A DNA stretch of 64,000 nucleotides from NCBI GenBank assembly GCA_029298735.1, contig JANSLP010000119.1:1-64000 (forward strand). Direction: 5' to 3'. This stretch comes from Ophiostoma sp. CBS 140.51 (lineage: Eukaryota > Ascomycota > Sordariomycetes > Ophiostomatales > Ophiostomataceae). The position numbers and the translations under genes are program-made. The stretch's first letter is position 1. Every line of letters begins with the position of its first letter. Of this stretch, positions 40,631-52,771 are shown one piece after another. Under the pieces are notes generated by a model, which made no database searches, was not told where the DNA came from, and was given only the letters and a program-made list of their open reading frames with translations.

Positions 40631-41606
40631 GACTACGCGTACATTGCAGTGAAGAATCCTTCACAAGAGCTGGACTGCAACGACTTCAACACATGGCTAG
40701 TGATCTCTGTAGTGATCTGATCGGTGGCGGTAAAGGAGCGGGTAGGCCGGCAAGGTCTCAGTCTCATTTACTACATACACCATTTACACGTTCAAGCATG
40801 GCTGGAAAGTGACGGGCGCGTGCTGGTGAACAACACAAGTGGAGGAATGTCCTCTCCGACAAAGTGGACACAAACAAAGATCGACATCGACTCAAGACTC
40901 GACGGAGGAAAACATGTCCCGACTTAGGTCGATGTGGTTGTCTGTCGTCGTCGTTCGGATGGTTTCTTTCCTCGAATTGTCTTTAATTACTTATTTAAAC
41001 ATCCAAGCAAATTTGTTCCAATCACGGACGCGGAAACACTGGTTTGTGTGCCGTTGCCGCGATCCGGTCCCAGCTGAAATTTCCTATTTCGAACAGTTCG
41101 CCACGGACTAACAAGAGATGAGGCTGCTGGAGCATAAGAAGTCGTCGCAGGACTCCTCCCCATGAAGATGAAAGAAGACAGAGACGCAAAGAAGAGCCGC
41201 AAAAGGCCCAGAATGCTGGTACAGATGCTGTAAGATGTTGTAAGATGCTTGTCTTCACATATAAAAAGGAGAAGAACGGCCGACTGCACATGGCAGCCCT
41301 TGCGTGTAAATGAGAAACCCCAGTCAATTACAACAACCCCTGGCAATAGACCCTGATTGGCGGCGCAGCGTCCCCTGATAATAACTCGTCCACTAATACA
41401 ACGTAAAGTATGTCGTTTCTTCGATAGTGATGCCATACGCGGAGAGAAGACACTTGGGAACACCACCAACTGCAACACCCGACTTTGAATACTTTCAAGC
41501 CTCACTTTCTTTCAGTATCTTCTTTCCAAAGTCAAGTCAACCCGGTCGCTGGTTTTGGGGGCCATAAAGGGCGTCGTCGACTTAGAAGTATCCGTGCGCT
41601 ACTGCC

Positions 41607-41652
41607 AGGGGCTAGTCAGGGCTCGTCGGGGCTCGTCAGGGCCAGCCAGGGC
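41607..41652. repeat. Degenerate GTCAGGGCTC direct repeat
   Basis: Units GTCAGGGCTC, GTCGGGGCTC and GTCAGGGCCA in tandem, with related AGGGCC sequence following. Confidence 0.75.
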
Positions 41653-43496
41653 CTCTCCGCGGGGGCCTTTCAGGGCGGCGCTATTTCAGTGCCCTTTACT
41701 GGCTGGAGTCGACTTACAGCGTGTTAGTCTGCAGTTGGCGCGTGTGAAAGCCGACGATCGCGGTCCGTTTCTTTCTTGACCAGATCGAGTTGCCTATTTG
41801 GGATGTCCCCTTCTCTCCCCTGGTGCAACCCCTCGGCACCCACCTTTCTTCTTCTCCTCACTTCCGTCTCTCTCCTCTTTGATTGTCTCCTGCACATCGA
41901 GGGATGGCCCGACAAGAATCGTCTTGGCAAAGGATCAAGACGTTGAGGGGAAGAGGACAGAGGAACGTGCCTGTGATATTATCCTGTTGTGATCTGTGGT
42001 ACGGTGCACATGTCCTCTGTGCTTGTGCTTATGTCTGTGGAACCTGTCAAGTGTCAACCAACTGGGCAATAATGACAAGGCGCAAGTTGAAGCCCAGTCG
42101 GGATGTCTTGTCCTTGATGAGGCTCATATCAGTGGCACATGCCATGTGCTTGTGCACCTGCGTCCACGGGAAGTTTGTCGCACGAAGCCACACGCCAAGA
42201 AGTCACAGAGAGGGATCGTCATCATTTCTTTCTGCATCTGTCGTTATCTCAGTTCACCACTCTGCAGAATAGACTTATCGTCAGCCACATCTGCTCGTAC
42301 GCAACGAAACACTGCAGAGTCACTCGTCGTGGATGTCACCATGCGAAGATGGACTTGAAGATACATGAAGAGACAACGACGTCCGAACGCAGGTACCTCT
42401 CTCTACCTGGCAAGCCCATACCCACTACCGCTCAACGTTATGCTTGATCTAGCGCGCGCATCTCCGTCGCATCCACTGCATCGCCCAGCGTCGACAACGG
42501 CCGATCATCTCCGTAGAAGGGGCTCGCCCCGGATCCTGAATCGCCATGGCCCCACCACAACCACCAGCCATCTGCCCCATCTCCCCATCAGACCTTTATC
42601 AAAGACGGATCTGGTGATGTTGGACGGCCCCCTCTTCGATATCTTCTTTTTTTTCTTCTCCTTCTTCTTCTGTTCCTTCCATTGTCGCCGTCTTTGTTTC
42701 TTTCCCGCCGATCACCACGCCTTCCCCTGCATTCTAGATGGTGTCGTCCTCTGCCTGGCGCTTGCCTGCGTGCCACCACATCGTCACGTCGCCGGCCTCC
42801 CCTAAACGGCATTGCAGCGGATGTGTCCTTTCAATGTCCCTTTCCCCTGCGTCGGCGTGCATCGTGCATCGTGCACCGTGCACGCACTTTCTTTGTCGTG
42901 CGTTGTGCACCATCAAGGACCTGCGTGGGGTGGCAACGGACCGGTGCTGTCGATGCCAGGTACTCCCTGTCCCTGCTTCACTCGTCGTTCTTCTCGGGCC
43001 TTTCTTCTACGTCTGTTCCCCTGTGATCCTTGTCCTCCCACCTTTTCCTTGTCTTTATCTCCTTTTCTCCTTCTCCTTCCCCCCTTCTTGGCCACCCATC
43101 TCCTTGTCCTCCTTGTCGATATTGGCCCCGCTCATATCCGTTCATCTGATGTCCTCCTTTGCCGTCGCATGCCGTGGTACGCTCCCCCATGATCTCCGTC
43201 TCTGTCCCATGCAGTCCCATGTAGTCCCATGTAATCCCATCTTGTAACGTTACTGGTCCTGCACATCACAACAGGTTTTGTCTCTCTGAAAGTTAAGGTT
43301 AACAACACGCTTGTCCATCGTCGTCTCTGTCATCAAATAGACGCCTACCACTCACACTGCACACACACAGTCATGATCATCATCTGCCCTACGGAGATGA
43401 GGTACACACACGTAGATGCACAACAAAGGAGCACGCGATAGTCGACAGTCCATGTGAACTCATTCGATTGTTGTTACTATCAAGAGCTACGCACCC

Positions 43497-44630
43497 TCAC
43501 GCATGGTCCGTCCACTTCACCGTCGCCCGCTTCTCATGCGACTCCCGTGCCAGCTCAATCAGCCGGATGCCGTCGCGCGACGTCTGCGGGTCGACGCCCA
43601 GCGGCGCCGTCCCGCGGATGGCCTCGACCAGATTCTCATAGTAGCCGCGGTAGTAGCCCGGAAGCGACGGGTAGGCGCCAATGTAGTAGCCCGTATCGGC
43701 GTCGCGGTGCTGCGTGGCGGCGTCAAACTCTGTCTTGGTGGTCAGAGTGCCCCAGATCCGTCTGTCTTCCGTGCCATAGTCAGGATCGGTGGCGGGCACA
43801 CCGGGGTTGGCAATGGCGCGGTCTTCCTGCGGGCAGGTGCCAAACTTGAGGAACGTGCCCTCGGTGCCCTTGAGAGCGAACCGCAGCTGGTCTTTCAACA
43901 CCGAAACGATGGCCGTCTTGACCGTCACCACCAAATCCTTCTGGGGACCGTCGTACTCGAGCACCAGCTGGAAGGTATCGTGAATGTCGCTGTCCATGCC
44001 GCGCAGCGTCCGGAAAAAGGCCGTGACGGCCGCCGGCTTGCCAAACAGCGTGAGTGCTTGGTCGATGGTGTGCGTGCCCAGTTCAAAGACGATGCCCCTG
44101 CCCGGCGTGTACGCGCGGTCGGTCCAGTTCATCACCCACGGCGCCGACGGGGGGTCAAAGTGGATCTCGGCCTCCTTGACGTCGCCGAGCGCGCCAGACG
44201 TCACCAGGTGTTGGACGGTCCGGAAATCGCTGTCCAGCCGGCGGTTCTGGAACACGGTCAAAATTCGGTTCTTCTCCTTTGCGAGAGCAATCAGCTTGTC
44301 CGCCTCGGCACTGGTCGGGGTAAACGGCTTCTCCACCACGACATGCTTGCCCGCTTCGAGCGCCTTGGTGACAAATTCGACGTGGTTGAGCGCGGCCACC
44401 ACCACCAGCTCAATTTGTTCATCGGCAAAGAACGTGTCGGCCGTCTGGTAGTGCTTGGCCCGCGGGAACTTTTCGGTGCAGTGGCCGTACTTTTGCGATG
44501 AAGCTGCAGAGGGCGGGGCGCGTTGCAAAAAGGCGTACACCTCGAGATCCTTGTTGGGCAGGATGAACGGAAGATGGAAGCAGTTGGTCGCCAGGCCGAA
44601 GCCAATAATGCCGACCTTGATGGGGGCCAT
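43497..44630 (-). CDS. Gfo/Idh/MocA oxidoreductase
   Basis: Single exon, 377 aa. It opens with a Rossmann motif KVGIIGFGLATNCFHLPF, then the family landmark AGKHVVVEKPF (Lys of EKP positions the catalytic site), and the C-terminal alpha/beta dimer domain with ELGTHTIDQALTLFGKP. Such enzymes oxidise or reduce sugars, inositols, dihydrodiols or biliverdin-like compounds using NAD(P); cytosolic. It matches the fungal YMR315W/GAL80-like branch only in general layout, and I assign no substrate. DNA immediately after its stop is identical to that after the neighbouring oxidase gene's stop. Confidence 0.93.
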   Translation of the reverse strand: MAPIKVGIIGFGLATNCFHLPFILPNKDLEVYAFLQRAPPSAASSQKYGHCTEKFPRAKHYQTADTFFADEQIELVVVAALNHVEFVTKALEAGKHVVVEKPFTPTSAEADKLIALAKEKNRILTVFQNRRLDSDFRTVQHLVTSGALGDVKEAEIHFDPPSAPWVMNWTDRAYTPGRGIVFELGTHTIDQALTLFGKPAAVTAFFRTLRGMDSDIHDTFQLVLEYDGPQKDLVVTVKTAIVSVLKDQLRFALKGTEGTFLKFGTCPQEDRAIANPGVPATDPDYGTEDRRIWGTLTTKTEFDAATQHRDADTGYYIGAYPSLPGYYRGYYENLVEAIRGTAPLGVDPQTSRDGIRLIELARESHEKRATVKWTDHA

Positions 44631-45619
44631 TCTGACAAGTATTCAGCGCCTCTGGGCGGGCTGGTGAGGTGGTGGATGCTAGGCTTGGAAACGAACGTCT
44701 TTTCGTGCAAGATGAAGGAGGTGGAGGAGGGAATGTCGTAGAGTCGCGTGTCGTTGTGTGTCGTTGACGGTCGTCTTGAGCTGTCAACTTGAGGTTGTTG
44801 GAGACAGAGTGAGGGGTGAGTTGTGATACTCTGACGTAGGCCGTTACAGTGGGGTTTGTAGTTGTGTAGTGCTGTAACTGGAAGGTGCGGTCTTGTTGAT
44901 TCGAGCGTCTTCAAGAACAGCGAACGCTCGTTTTATGTTTGATCGTGTCACGACTACGGGGCATTCCTGTCCACGTCGGACCCCTTCATCGGCTCTCTGC
45001 CAGCCACTCTCCAACTGTCCACATATGTCCGTTGGTAGTGTCGACTCCAGACAACGCCAACGACAGCTCCCGCTATCCCCACCAATGCCGCTACACACAC
45101 TGTTGAAAACACCGCCATCACCGCATATCGCCGCCTAACGCCGCCGCCAACAATGCCCAAGGCCGCTAACAAAAGCCACTGTGGACAAAAAAAAAGGCCG
45201 CCTTGGCCCAAAACAGAAGCTCCGCCTTTTTGGAGTCGCTACGCTTTGCCCCTGCCGGTCATTAACAGCGGTATTTTCTCCGTCCCTACAGTGAGTCAAG
45301 TCGTGCTTAGGCAGGACACCTAAATCCGACAATACGCGGTGACCGCGCTCGATCGCGACGCATCTCGCGATAATTCAACTTCAACAACAGTCGACGACGT
45401 CACGACGTCATCCTCCACAACAAACGATGCTACATAATCTGACAGGATTTACTTGATGCGACTCTGCGACGTTCTTGGTTAAACTGAGTTGATTTGAAAT
45501 CGAAGAAACTTGAAGTATGTACAAACCGTCAAAAAAACAAAACAATGAAACACAAAAAAACCATGATCACCACCAACTGACAACCGTCACCCACGCATTC
45601 ACCTGCCTGCTACGCACCC
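44631..45619. other. Intergenic
   Basis: Gfo/Idh promoter and oxidase 3' flank. A CCGC/GCC-rich stretch lies at 45100-45210. No gene supported. Confidence 0.5.
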
Positions 45620-47077
45620 TTATTTCGGCTCAATCGCCTGCGGGTAGTCAAACACCTGGTCCGGGTCCACCGCCTTCTTGATCTGCTGCAGCCGCGGCAG
45701 GCTGTCGCGATAATAGACTTGTTGGGCATACGTCCGGTTCATCGTCGGGTCAGCATAGTTAATGTACATGCCCCACTGGTTGTCCGCCAGGTTTTTCGTG
45801 AAAGCGTCCGCCCAGCCGTTCAGGAACGAGAAGCCATTCGAGGGATAACTCCCAAAGCCGACGCGGTCGTACAGCTCGTACAAGAACAGCTTGTCGCGGT
45901 GGGCAAACGACGACGCATTGGCGGCAATCGACGGAATGTAGGCATTCTTGCCGCCAAACATGTCAATGATTATGTACCACTGCCGGCTGTTGCTCTTGGC
46001 CTGGCTCATCCAGTAGCCGCAGACGGCCTGGAGGGCAGCGCTCGGAAGAGCGGTGGTGGCCATGGACTTGGAAAAGAAGTTTTCTTGCTGGTTGTATGGG
46101 TACGACACGTCCACCTTGTCGCCATTGTCGTACGCCGCGAACCCGCCGTTCCAGTCCGTCTGCTGGACTTGCGACAGCGACGTGCCGAGCTTGGACATGA
46201 GTGGCTGAATGGCCGCCGTCAGGCCAGACTGCGGGCCATGGTACAGGCCCTGGATCTGGGTTTGGTAGCCGCCGCCAAAGATTCGAAAGTTGAGCTCGGC
46301 CGGCATGTTGCCCGCCTGGATCCAGTCCTGGAGAGCAGACCACCCGGACGCGCACGAGCTCGCACTGTTCCACGGCAGGTTGGCCTGGAACGCGACCGTC
46401 TGCGCCGGCGCCGCAAACGTGTTGAAATAGAAGGTATGGACCACGCCAAAAGACGAGCCGGCACCTCTCAACGCCCAAAACAGATCCGAGTTTTCAGTGG
46501 CCGAACAGTTGACAACCGTCGCGTTGGCCAGCACCACCGTCGCGCCTACCATCCAGTCCAGCGCCAGCCCGTGAGTGTGCGAACTGAACCCGAACCCGCC
46601 GTGCAGGCTGTGGCCCGCCAGCCCGACACCGGGGCACGTGCCGTGCGAAATGGCCCGCTTGCCTTGCTTGTAGAGCTCGGTAAAGACGTGGCCAAGACGG
46701 GCGCCGCTCTGAATCGAGGCGACGTTCGTGGTCGGGTTCACCGTCACCTGGTTCAGCCGGTCCAGTTCTATGACTAAATGACCATTCTCCCCGCCCAGAC
46801 CAAACGATGCGTAGCTGTGCCCGCCGCCCTTGGGGTTCACCTTGATCTTGTTGGTCGCCGCACACTTGACGGCCGCCTGGATGTCGGCCACCGTCTTGGG
46901 CACGACAATGGCGGCGGGCGTGTACTGCAGTCGTGTGTTGAAGGGCGCCACGTCCGAGTTCCAGTCGCTGCTGCCCTTGGCGTCGACGGGGACATTGGCC
47001 GCGGCCAGGCAGTCGTCAATGGCCGCGCCGGCCGCCGTGGCCGCCAGTGCGGCGGTCAAGACGAACCAGGATTTCAT
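45620..47077 (-). CDS. Secreted BBE-type oxidase with bicovalent FAD
   Basis: Single exon, 485 aa. A signal peptide spans about 1-18 (VLTAALAATAAGAA). The FAD-binding_4 domain contains GGGHSYASFG with His87 and HGTCPGVGLAGH with Cys148, the pair that attaches FAD doubly in glucooligosaccharide oxidase and berberine-bridge enzymes. The BBE domain ends NYADPTMNRTYAQQVYY and DPDQVFDYPQAIEP. Overall length and motifs fit fungal AA7 oligosaccharide oxidases, which make lactones and H2O2 outside the cell. Other BBE-like oxidases act in secondary metabolism, so the substrate stays open. Probable N-glycosylation at several Asn sites. Confidence 0.94.
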   Translation of the reverse strand: MKSWFVLTAALAATAAGAAIDDCLAAANVPVDAKGSSDWNSDVAPFNTRLQYTPAAIVVPKTVADIQAAVKCAATNKIKVNPKGGGHSYASFGLGGENGHLVIELDRLNQVTVNPTTNVASIQSGARLGHVFTELYKQGKRAISHGTCPGVGLAGHSLHGGFGFSSHTHGLALDWMVGATVVLANATVVNCSATENSDLFWALRGAGSSFGVVHTFYFNTFAAPAQTVAFQANLPWNSASSCASGWSALQDWIQAGNMPAELNFRIFGGGYQTQIQGLYHGPQSGLTAAIQPLMSKLGTSLSQVQQTDWNGGFAAYDNGDKVDVSYPYNQQENFFSKSMATTALPSAALQAVCGYWMSQAKSNSRQWYIIIDMFGGKNAYIPSIAANASSFAHRDKLFLYELYDRVGFGSYPSNGFSFLNGWADAFTKNLADNQWGMYINYADPTMNRTYAQQVYYRDSLPRLQQIKKAVDPDQVFDYPQAIEPK

Positions 47078-50000
47078 GTCAAGGAGAAGTCTGCGTAGCA
47101 GGATGATGTTTTGGTGGTGATGGTGTCGATCGAGCGTAGCGAGGACAGAAAAGTCTAGACTCGAAGATCCACGGGACGGATGACTCTTTTTAAGCTTCTT
47201 TCAGAGAAGAGAAAAGAGGAGACGGTCTGGACACAGAGACTCACAGATGGGTGTCGGGCATCCGGGGAAAACACCAGTGGGGACGGACAAAAATAAAATC
47301 GCTGGGCATGGGGCAAGACGCAAGACACGGCCTACGTTGAATGGGTCGATTTTTCGACTCTCTTCCTGCCTTCCTCTATTCCACCAGTCTGGGTTCTGGT
47401 GCTGGGAGGAGGGAGATCCCCGCGTGTTCAGGCCTCTGTCTCTGGGGTTGCGGAGAAGAGGAAGTAGAAAGAGCAGCATAGACAAGAAGGGACAATGACT
47501 GATAAGAAACGGGGAATACGGGGAAACGGGATAGACAGACAACAGGACACGGGATGAACACACGATGATGGGGTGCATCTACATCTGTAGCCTCAAAGAG
47601 TGGCCATGGAGGTTCATCACCGGCTTGGCCATCAACACACCCAAAGCGGCCGACAATTGCCGCCTTGGCAGCACGTAATGGTATGATGGGTTGGTGGGTT
47701 GGGTGGGCAGGAGAGTTCACGGCTCAATTGACAAAGATTGCTCAGCTTGCCGAGGAGAGGAACAAATGTGAGAGGTTCATTGGAGGTCACCCATATTGAG
47801 GTACGGGCACAATGTGGCTGCAAATATGGCCATGTGCTCCGGGTAAGGAGCAGACAGGGAACAACTCCCTTTGATCCGTTAACTAATGGATATGAATAAA
47901 TGAGATAAGATTTCGCGTGGCGTTTTTACTTTGAACAATTTTGGGAGTGCAAGTTGAGAAGAGTTTTGTTCTTTTTTGACCTGAAAATTAAGATGGGATA
48001 AAAATAAAACGCCAACAAAAACCAACGTCGAGAATATTGCTTAATTTTGAATGTCTGTGAACAAAAACAATAATTTTCTACGAAACCCACGACGATGAGA
48101 TGGTGACTCCTTTCAGTGAAGCAAGCATCTTGTCGTTGGGACCAGAGAAACAGCACTGTTTATGTGCCCATGCCGCAAGTCTTGGCAAACCTGGTTTAAG
48201 GAAGAATAACAATAAAGCGCATGCATCGTTTCTTTTATCCAGCGGAAACCGTCTGAAAAACCTATCTACGGTCACCTATTGCTTGCAGGTATTGTGTTGC
48301 GGAGCCGGTGCGGCTTACTCGGGTGTCTGGCTGTATTGGGTATTTTTGTATCGTGACTCCGGGGCCATACTTTTTGGTAGATGCTGAGTATCGGTTGCAG
48401 TTATGCTCATGGCGGTTAAAGTTATCAAGAGGGGACACGGTAAATATCCATAGTAGGCCAAGCACATGTTGCCAACGTAGTCGACGGCCTGTCCGTATTT
48501 AGCCTACGAGGTCGTTTACTCAGTGGTTGTGATGGAAATGATAACACAAAGGTATATATATATATTTTTTCTTCTTTTTTGAATCTTCAATCTTTTTTGA
48601 AAAGAAAAAAGAAGAGATAGGGTAAAAAATACAGCAGTTAGATAAAAACTCTACGTAATTTTACATATGAAATTTAAGATCAAATAAACACAACGTAGAT
48701 TTAACGAAAAAAGATATCATATACATACTGTCTGTCCACTGTCTACGTACACCCGGGTAAACGTCCTATCCGTGCCGATCACGACATACATCACACAGCA
48801 TGTCGGCGATGTCTTGACGGACACTCTTAGGGCTGCAGAACACAGCCTTCTGCAGTATGACCTTGCGTATCACGGTATGACATACGGCCTTTATTTTCTT
48901 TGTCGGGTTGCTTTCTTTCCTCTTCTTCTGCTGCCCACCACACCCTCATCCTCGCCCTGCCAACTTGGCGGTATCACACTCCTTCTTGCAACGCACCCAA
49001 AGTAAGAAGGCAGAGACGGAAGGGATAGGCTCACAACGACATTGTACGACATACGGTGAGTGTTTATGATACAGACCTGCATACTATATGGGTTCTGCAT
49101 TTTCTGTGCTCACAACAAGCCCATCCTATTTTCCATTCTCTCGCCTCTTGTTTCCGTTTTCAGGGTAATTATGCTTGGTTACACCAAGCAACAGAGGAAA
49201 GGCAAGAAAATACTTTTCTCTCTCTTTCTTCTCAGCGACTCTTTTCTTTCGTCCGCTGTATGTATTCCTGTCTGGACAGTCCAGGACAGAAACCTTAAAG
49301 GGAACAGGCCACGGCGAAGGCACGGTATTGTGACGCATTGCCGTAGCCAAGATGTTTGGTTCTGGACAAAGCTTCATGATCACATGGCTAACGCTCCCCA
49401 GCTGAAAAGCATGGATTGTTTCATAGAATCTGCCACCACTAAATGAAAGGCCACTACGCGTGAATCGTGCCCCGAGATGAAATAGAGGGAAAGAGGAAGA
49501 GTGCCTCTGGGCGTTCGGGTCAATGAATTGACAATATTGAGCGGCCAGGCCCAAAGCACACGGTACAAACCCTCCAAGGTAGCCTCCCATATGAACGAGA
49601 ACCAGGGAATTTCCAGAAAAAACGGCAGGCATCGCTTCCATGTCCCACGAACCCGCGACGTGGTATTTTTGGACTTCCGGAGGCTGCTTGAAATGGAAAC
49701 AATCAATGGCACGGTCAATTGGATCAAGCAGCTAGAAATCTGTTAAAAGTGTGAAGAAGAGAAAAGACCAGCCAGATGTATGCAATTGTTATTTAAAACT
49801 CTCGACTTCGCCGTGCCCCTATTCCTTGCGTTTTGAGTTCGAGGACAAGAACACTGCCTTCTTTGTGGCGTTCCTACCCCCTTACACTTGACCTCTTTCG
49901 AGCACGGCCGTAATGCTGAAAAGAAAGGTAAATGCCCCTGCAACTTTTGCTCGGATTGTTTTTGTTGGAATACCAAGGAAAAGAAATATATCGTGAGCGA

Positions 50001-50336
50001 ATAAAAAGCATTGAAAACCGCCTTCTGTTCCTTTCACTTTGATGAACGTTGCTGAGTGAGGGATAAAAAAACAGGAGGAAAGACTCCTGCCGTCCCGGGC
50101 GGGCTTTGATTCCCCAATTCTTGCACCGCCGGAGCAACCTCTCTTGTTCCTAAGTCTACGGGCAACAGCAAGAATGTAATGGCATGAGAGAGAGAGCGAA
50201 ATACTGATTGTCAATGCACTTCTTTCTTCCTTGGGGAAACTGTGCTCCCTGATTATCATCCGCTAGATGGACCTGACTCGCCGGGTTGTCCACTGCCTGT
50301 TAGCCTCCTCTCATAATGAAAGGGCCTCTTGCCACA

Positions 50337-50366
50337 CACACACACACATATATAATATATATATAT
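50337..50366. repeat. (CA)n(TA)n microsatellite
   Basis: Alternating CA run followed by TA run. Confidence 0.9.
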
Positions 50367-50576
50367 GTCTTGTATTTATGTATTTACCATTGGTGCTACT
50401 GCCCCTGCTTGGCCGTCTGGCCGTGAACACATGTATCATTGCCGCACACAACCGGCGCGTCCTGTACCCGGTACTGCGTCCTACTCTGTAACCGTGACCG
50501 GTGCTCAGCATCCCGTGTCGTGTCCAACGTTCGACTCATGTATCGATGTATTGTATTACTTTGGCCTCCTTGGGAC

Positions 50577-50608
50577 CGTTTACCGTTTACCGTTTACCGT
50601 TTACCGTG
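50577..50608. repeat. (TTTACCG)4 repeat
   Basis: Four 7-bp units CCGTTTA; not the fungal telomere TTAGGG. Confidence 0.9.
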
Positions 50609-50998
50609 TGCATGGTGTATTTGTACGCTGTGCTTAGTAGAGGTGTAGTCTGGACCCGGATCGTAGATTCCCGTGATATTAAGGCTGAAGAGTAGTGATA
50701 CGGGCTCCTCAGGCAACCAAATCCTAGAGGCCGGTAAAGGAAGCAGACGAAGACGGCTTACAGTACGGCTCTGGGTCTTGCACGACGGTATCTGTAACGT
50801 AGCATGGGAGGAGTGATAGTTGACGTACTGGATCAGACTCCAAGGAAGAGCGAGGATGGTGATCCAGAGACCACGCTGCCGTAGTTTATTTTGTGCCTTC
50901 GTACCGTGTACCGTCAGCCGACATTTTGGGCAGGAGAGAAACAACCTGGCACGAAAGGAGGATCAGCCACTGCGCAAGCTCAAGCCGCTGCTTAAGGA

Positions 50999-51017
50999 TG
51001 GCCGGCCAGACCGGCCA
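50999..51017. repeat. GC-rich inverted repeat
   Basis: TGGCCGG (50999-51005) and CCGGCCA (51011-51017) flank a 5-nt loop, inside a GC island continuing to 51062 in otherwise AT-rich DNA. Confidence 0.7.
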
Positions 51018-52724
51018 TTGGGGCAGCCGGCACCCGGGCCCGGACCGCCGGGATGGCCGGCTATATCATACTACCAATGCATATACGAATCTAGTTAGGA
51101 ACCTTCGCATAATGTATTTACAAACATGAGAAGAATGGATCAAGACTTTGAGTACATTTCTTTTTGCAGCACGCCTTTTACTGATGAGAATTGTCGTTTT
51201 GGGCCACCGGGCGAGACCGATGGATCCTAGATGGAAATGCGAAAGCTTTGCAGAGAGGCAAAGTAGTATGCGACATGGAGATATAATAAGTATTCTTGAT
51301 GCTTGCGTAGAGTGAATACTGGCCAGGCTGACAGTAAGTGCATGCACACCCGGAACCCGGCCTGTCTACCTTGGATACGTCTGGCCATTTGACCGCTACC
51401 ACAAGACGATACTGCGTACAAAGCATCTTCGCCGATGTAATGTCACGGAATGCCTATACTCTGGGTATCAGACCAAGCATCTAAACCATTGTGTATGGCA
51501 GCTGGCTGCATGTCTTTAGGTTGTCGACAATGGTGAGCCGAACGGTTGTGCCTACTCAAGAGGCCTGGAGTCCGTAGGCCATCGAGCTCTGCCACCAGTT
51601 TGTACCTTCAAGCCATACTGCCTGAGATCGCCGAACAAGGCTTGACAGCCCGTAACTAAAGTCGATTTTCGGGGAAAAAATACGCTTACTTGGTGGCTGA
51701 ACGATGCTGGGTGCATCGGGTTGAAGCCGCTCTTTGGTTGAGCAAAGCTTTTCTCAAGAAATGGCTGGAATGATAGCAAAGAAACTATATAATACACTTA
51801 ATGTAATGATAACTGTATATATTTTAAGCCACGTCGTGTACCGTTTGTTATGCTAACCATGTAATGCTGAAGTTCCGATCATATCCAAGTCTCCGCGATG
51901 CGTTGACGGTCGAAGAAAGGGCGAGAAGTGTTCCATTGCATGCCTGTACGCAAGAAAGTACACTCTGGTAAAACATCTAGAGATAGGAATGCTCACAACT
52001 CCTTGGACGTGAATGCATCTTACGGTTTTCTCTAGAGAACGCGTCTATACCGCCATCACCACCGGTCACACGACGGCTATTCACGTTAAGCCTGACAAGA
52101 TCGATACCAAGACGGCCTATCCTTCGGCGCTGCGTATCTGCCGGCTACCTACACAAGATCAACATCCGTCTCAAGAAACGGCTTTTTGTATACTCTCCAT
52201 GATTTATTCCGGGACGGCGGGGCATCATATCTCTGTTAGTCACCGGCATGCGTCACAAAGATGAACCTGGAGATGTGCCGCTGACCGGCATCCGCCTTCC
52301 TGACTTTGAAAGAAACGCCGGCGGAATGGCACATAATTTACTTTGCCCGTCGGTGCCCGGCATTGGCACCGGTCGATGATGGTGCTGTCACTACGTACTC
52401 CCCCTGTTTTGCACATTGCTCAAGGGTAGCTGCCGTCTTAACACGTTCCCAGCTAGATGGCACACAGGGCTCATTGTGCGCACGACTGGTGAAACCATGA
52501 GACGGACCACTTCCTATCAGCCGGAGGACGGGGCCGGACGCCTCTGCTACGACGGGCACTTTTAGGTGCTTCATCAAGAACCGTCGTCGCGAGTACACAC
52601 GTGGTGCTGCTGAGGACTGCCTTAAGATGCTAAGGCCTACAAAGGGCATCTCTTCCGGCGATGAATGTCTACGGTATGGCCCGGGGTGCTCAAGAGCCAC
52701 TGCCGGGGGTTTTAAATTACGAGC

Positions 52725-52771
52725 CCTCCCCCCATACCCAGCCCCCCATACCCAGCCCCCCATACCCAGCA
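52725..52771. repeat. 14-bp minisatellite, three units
   Basis: Unit GCCCCCCATACCCA repeated three times. Confidence 0.95.

Larger units (their letters stand above)
39861..43496. other. Gene-poor stretch with minisatellites
   Basis: About 3.6 kb between the chitinase and the Gfo/Idh gene with no supported gene. It has ACATGCAG repeats (40589-40630), CAGGGCTCGT-like direct repeats (41607-41652) and C/T-rich DNA at 42640-43130. Confidence 0.5.

Noticed and set aside
43503..44501. 332-codon plus-strand frame opposite the Gfo/Idh gene
   Set aside because: Antisense shadow with Arg/Val-rich composition.
14990..45200. Similar GGCCGCCTTGG words at 14999, 23650 and 45196
   Set aside because: Match is under 15 nt with poor flanks; could be chance in GC-rich fungal DNA.
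45719..46777. 352-codon plus-strand frame opposite the BBE oxidase
   Set aside because: Arg-rich antisense shadow of a gene with full motifs.
50577..50608. TTTACCG repeat as an internal telomere tract
   Set aside because: Unit differs from the fungal TTAGGG/CCCTAA and has only four copies.
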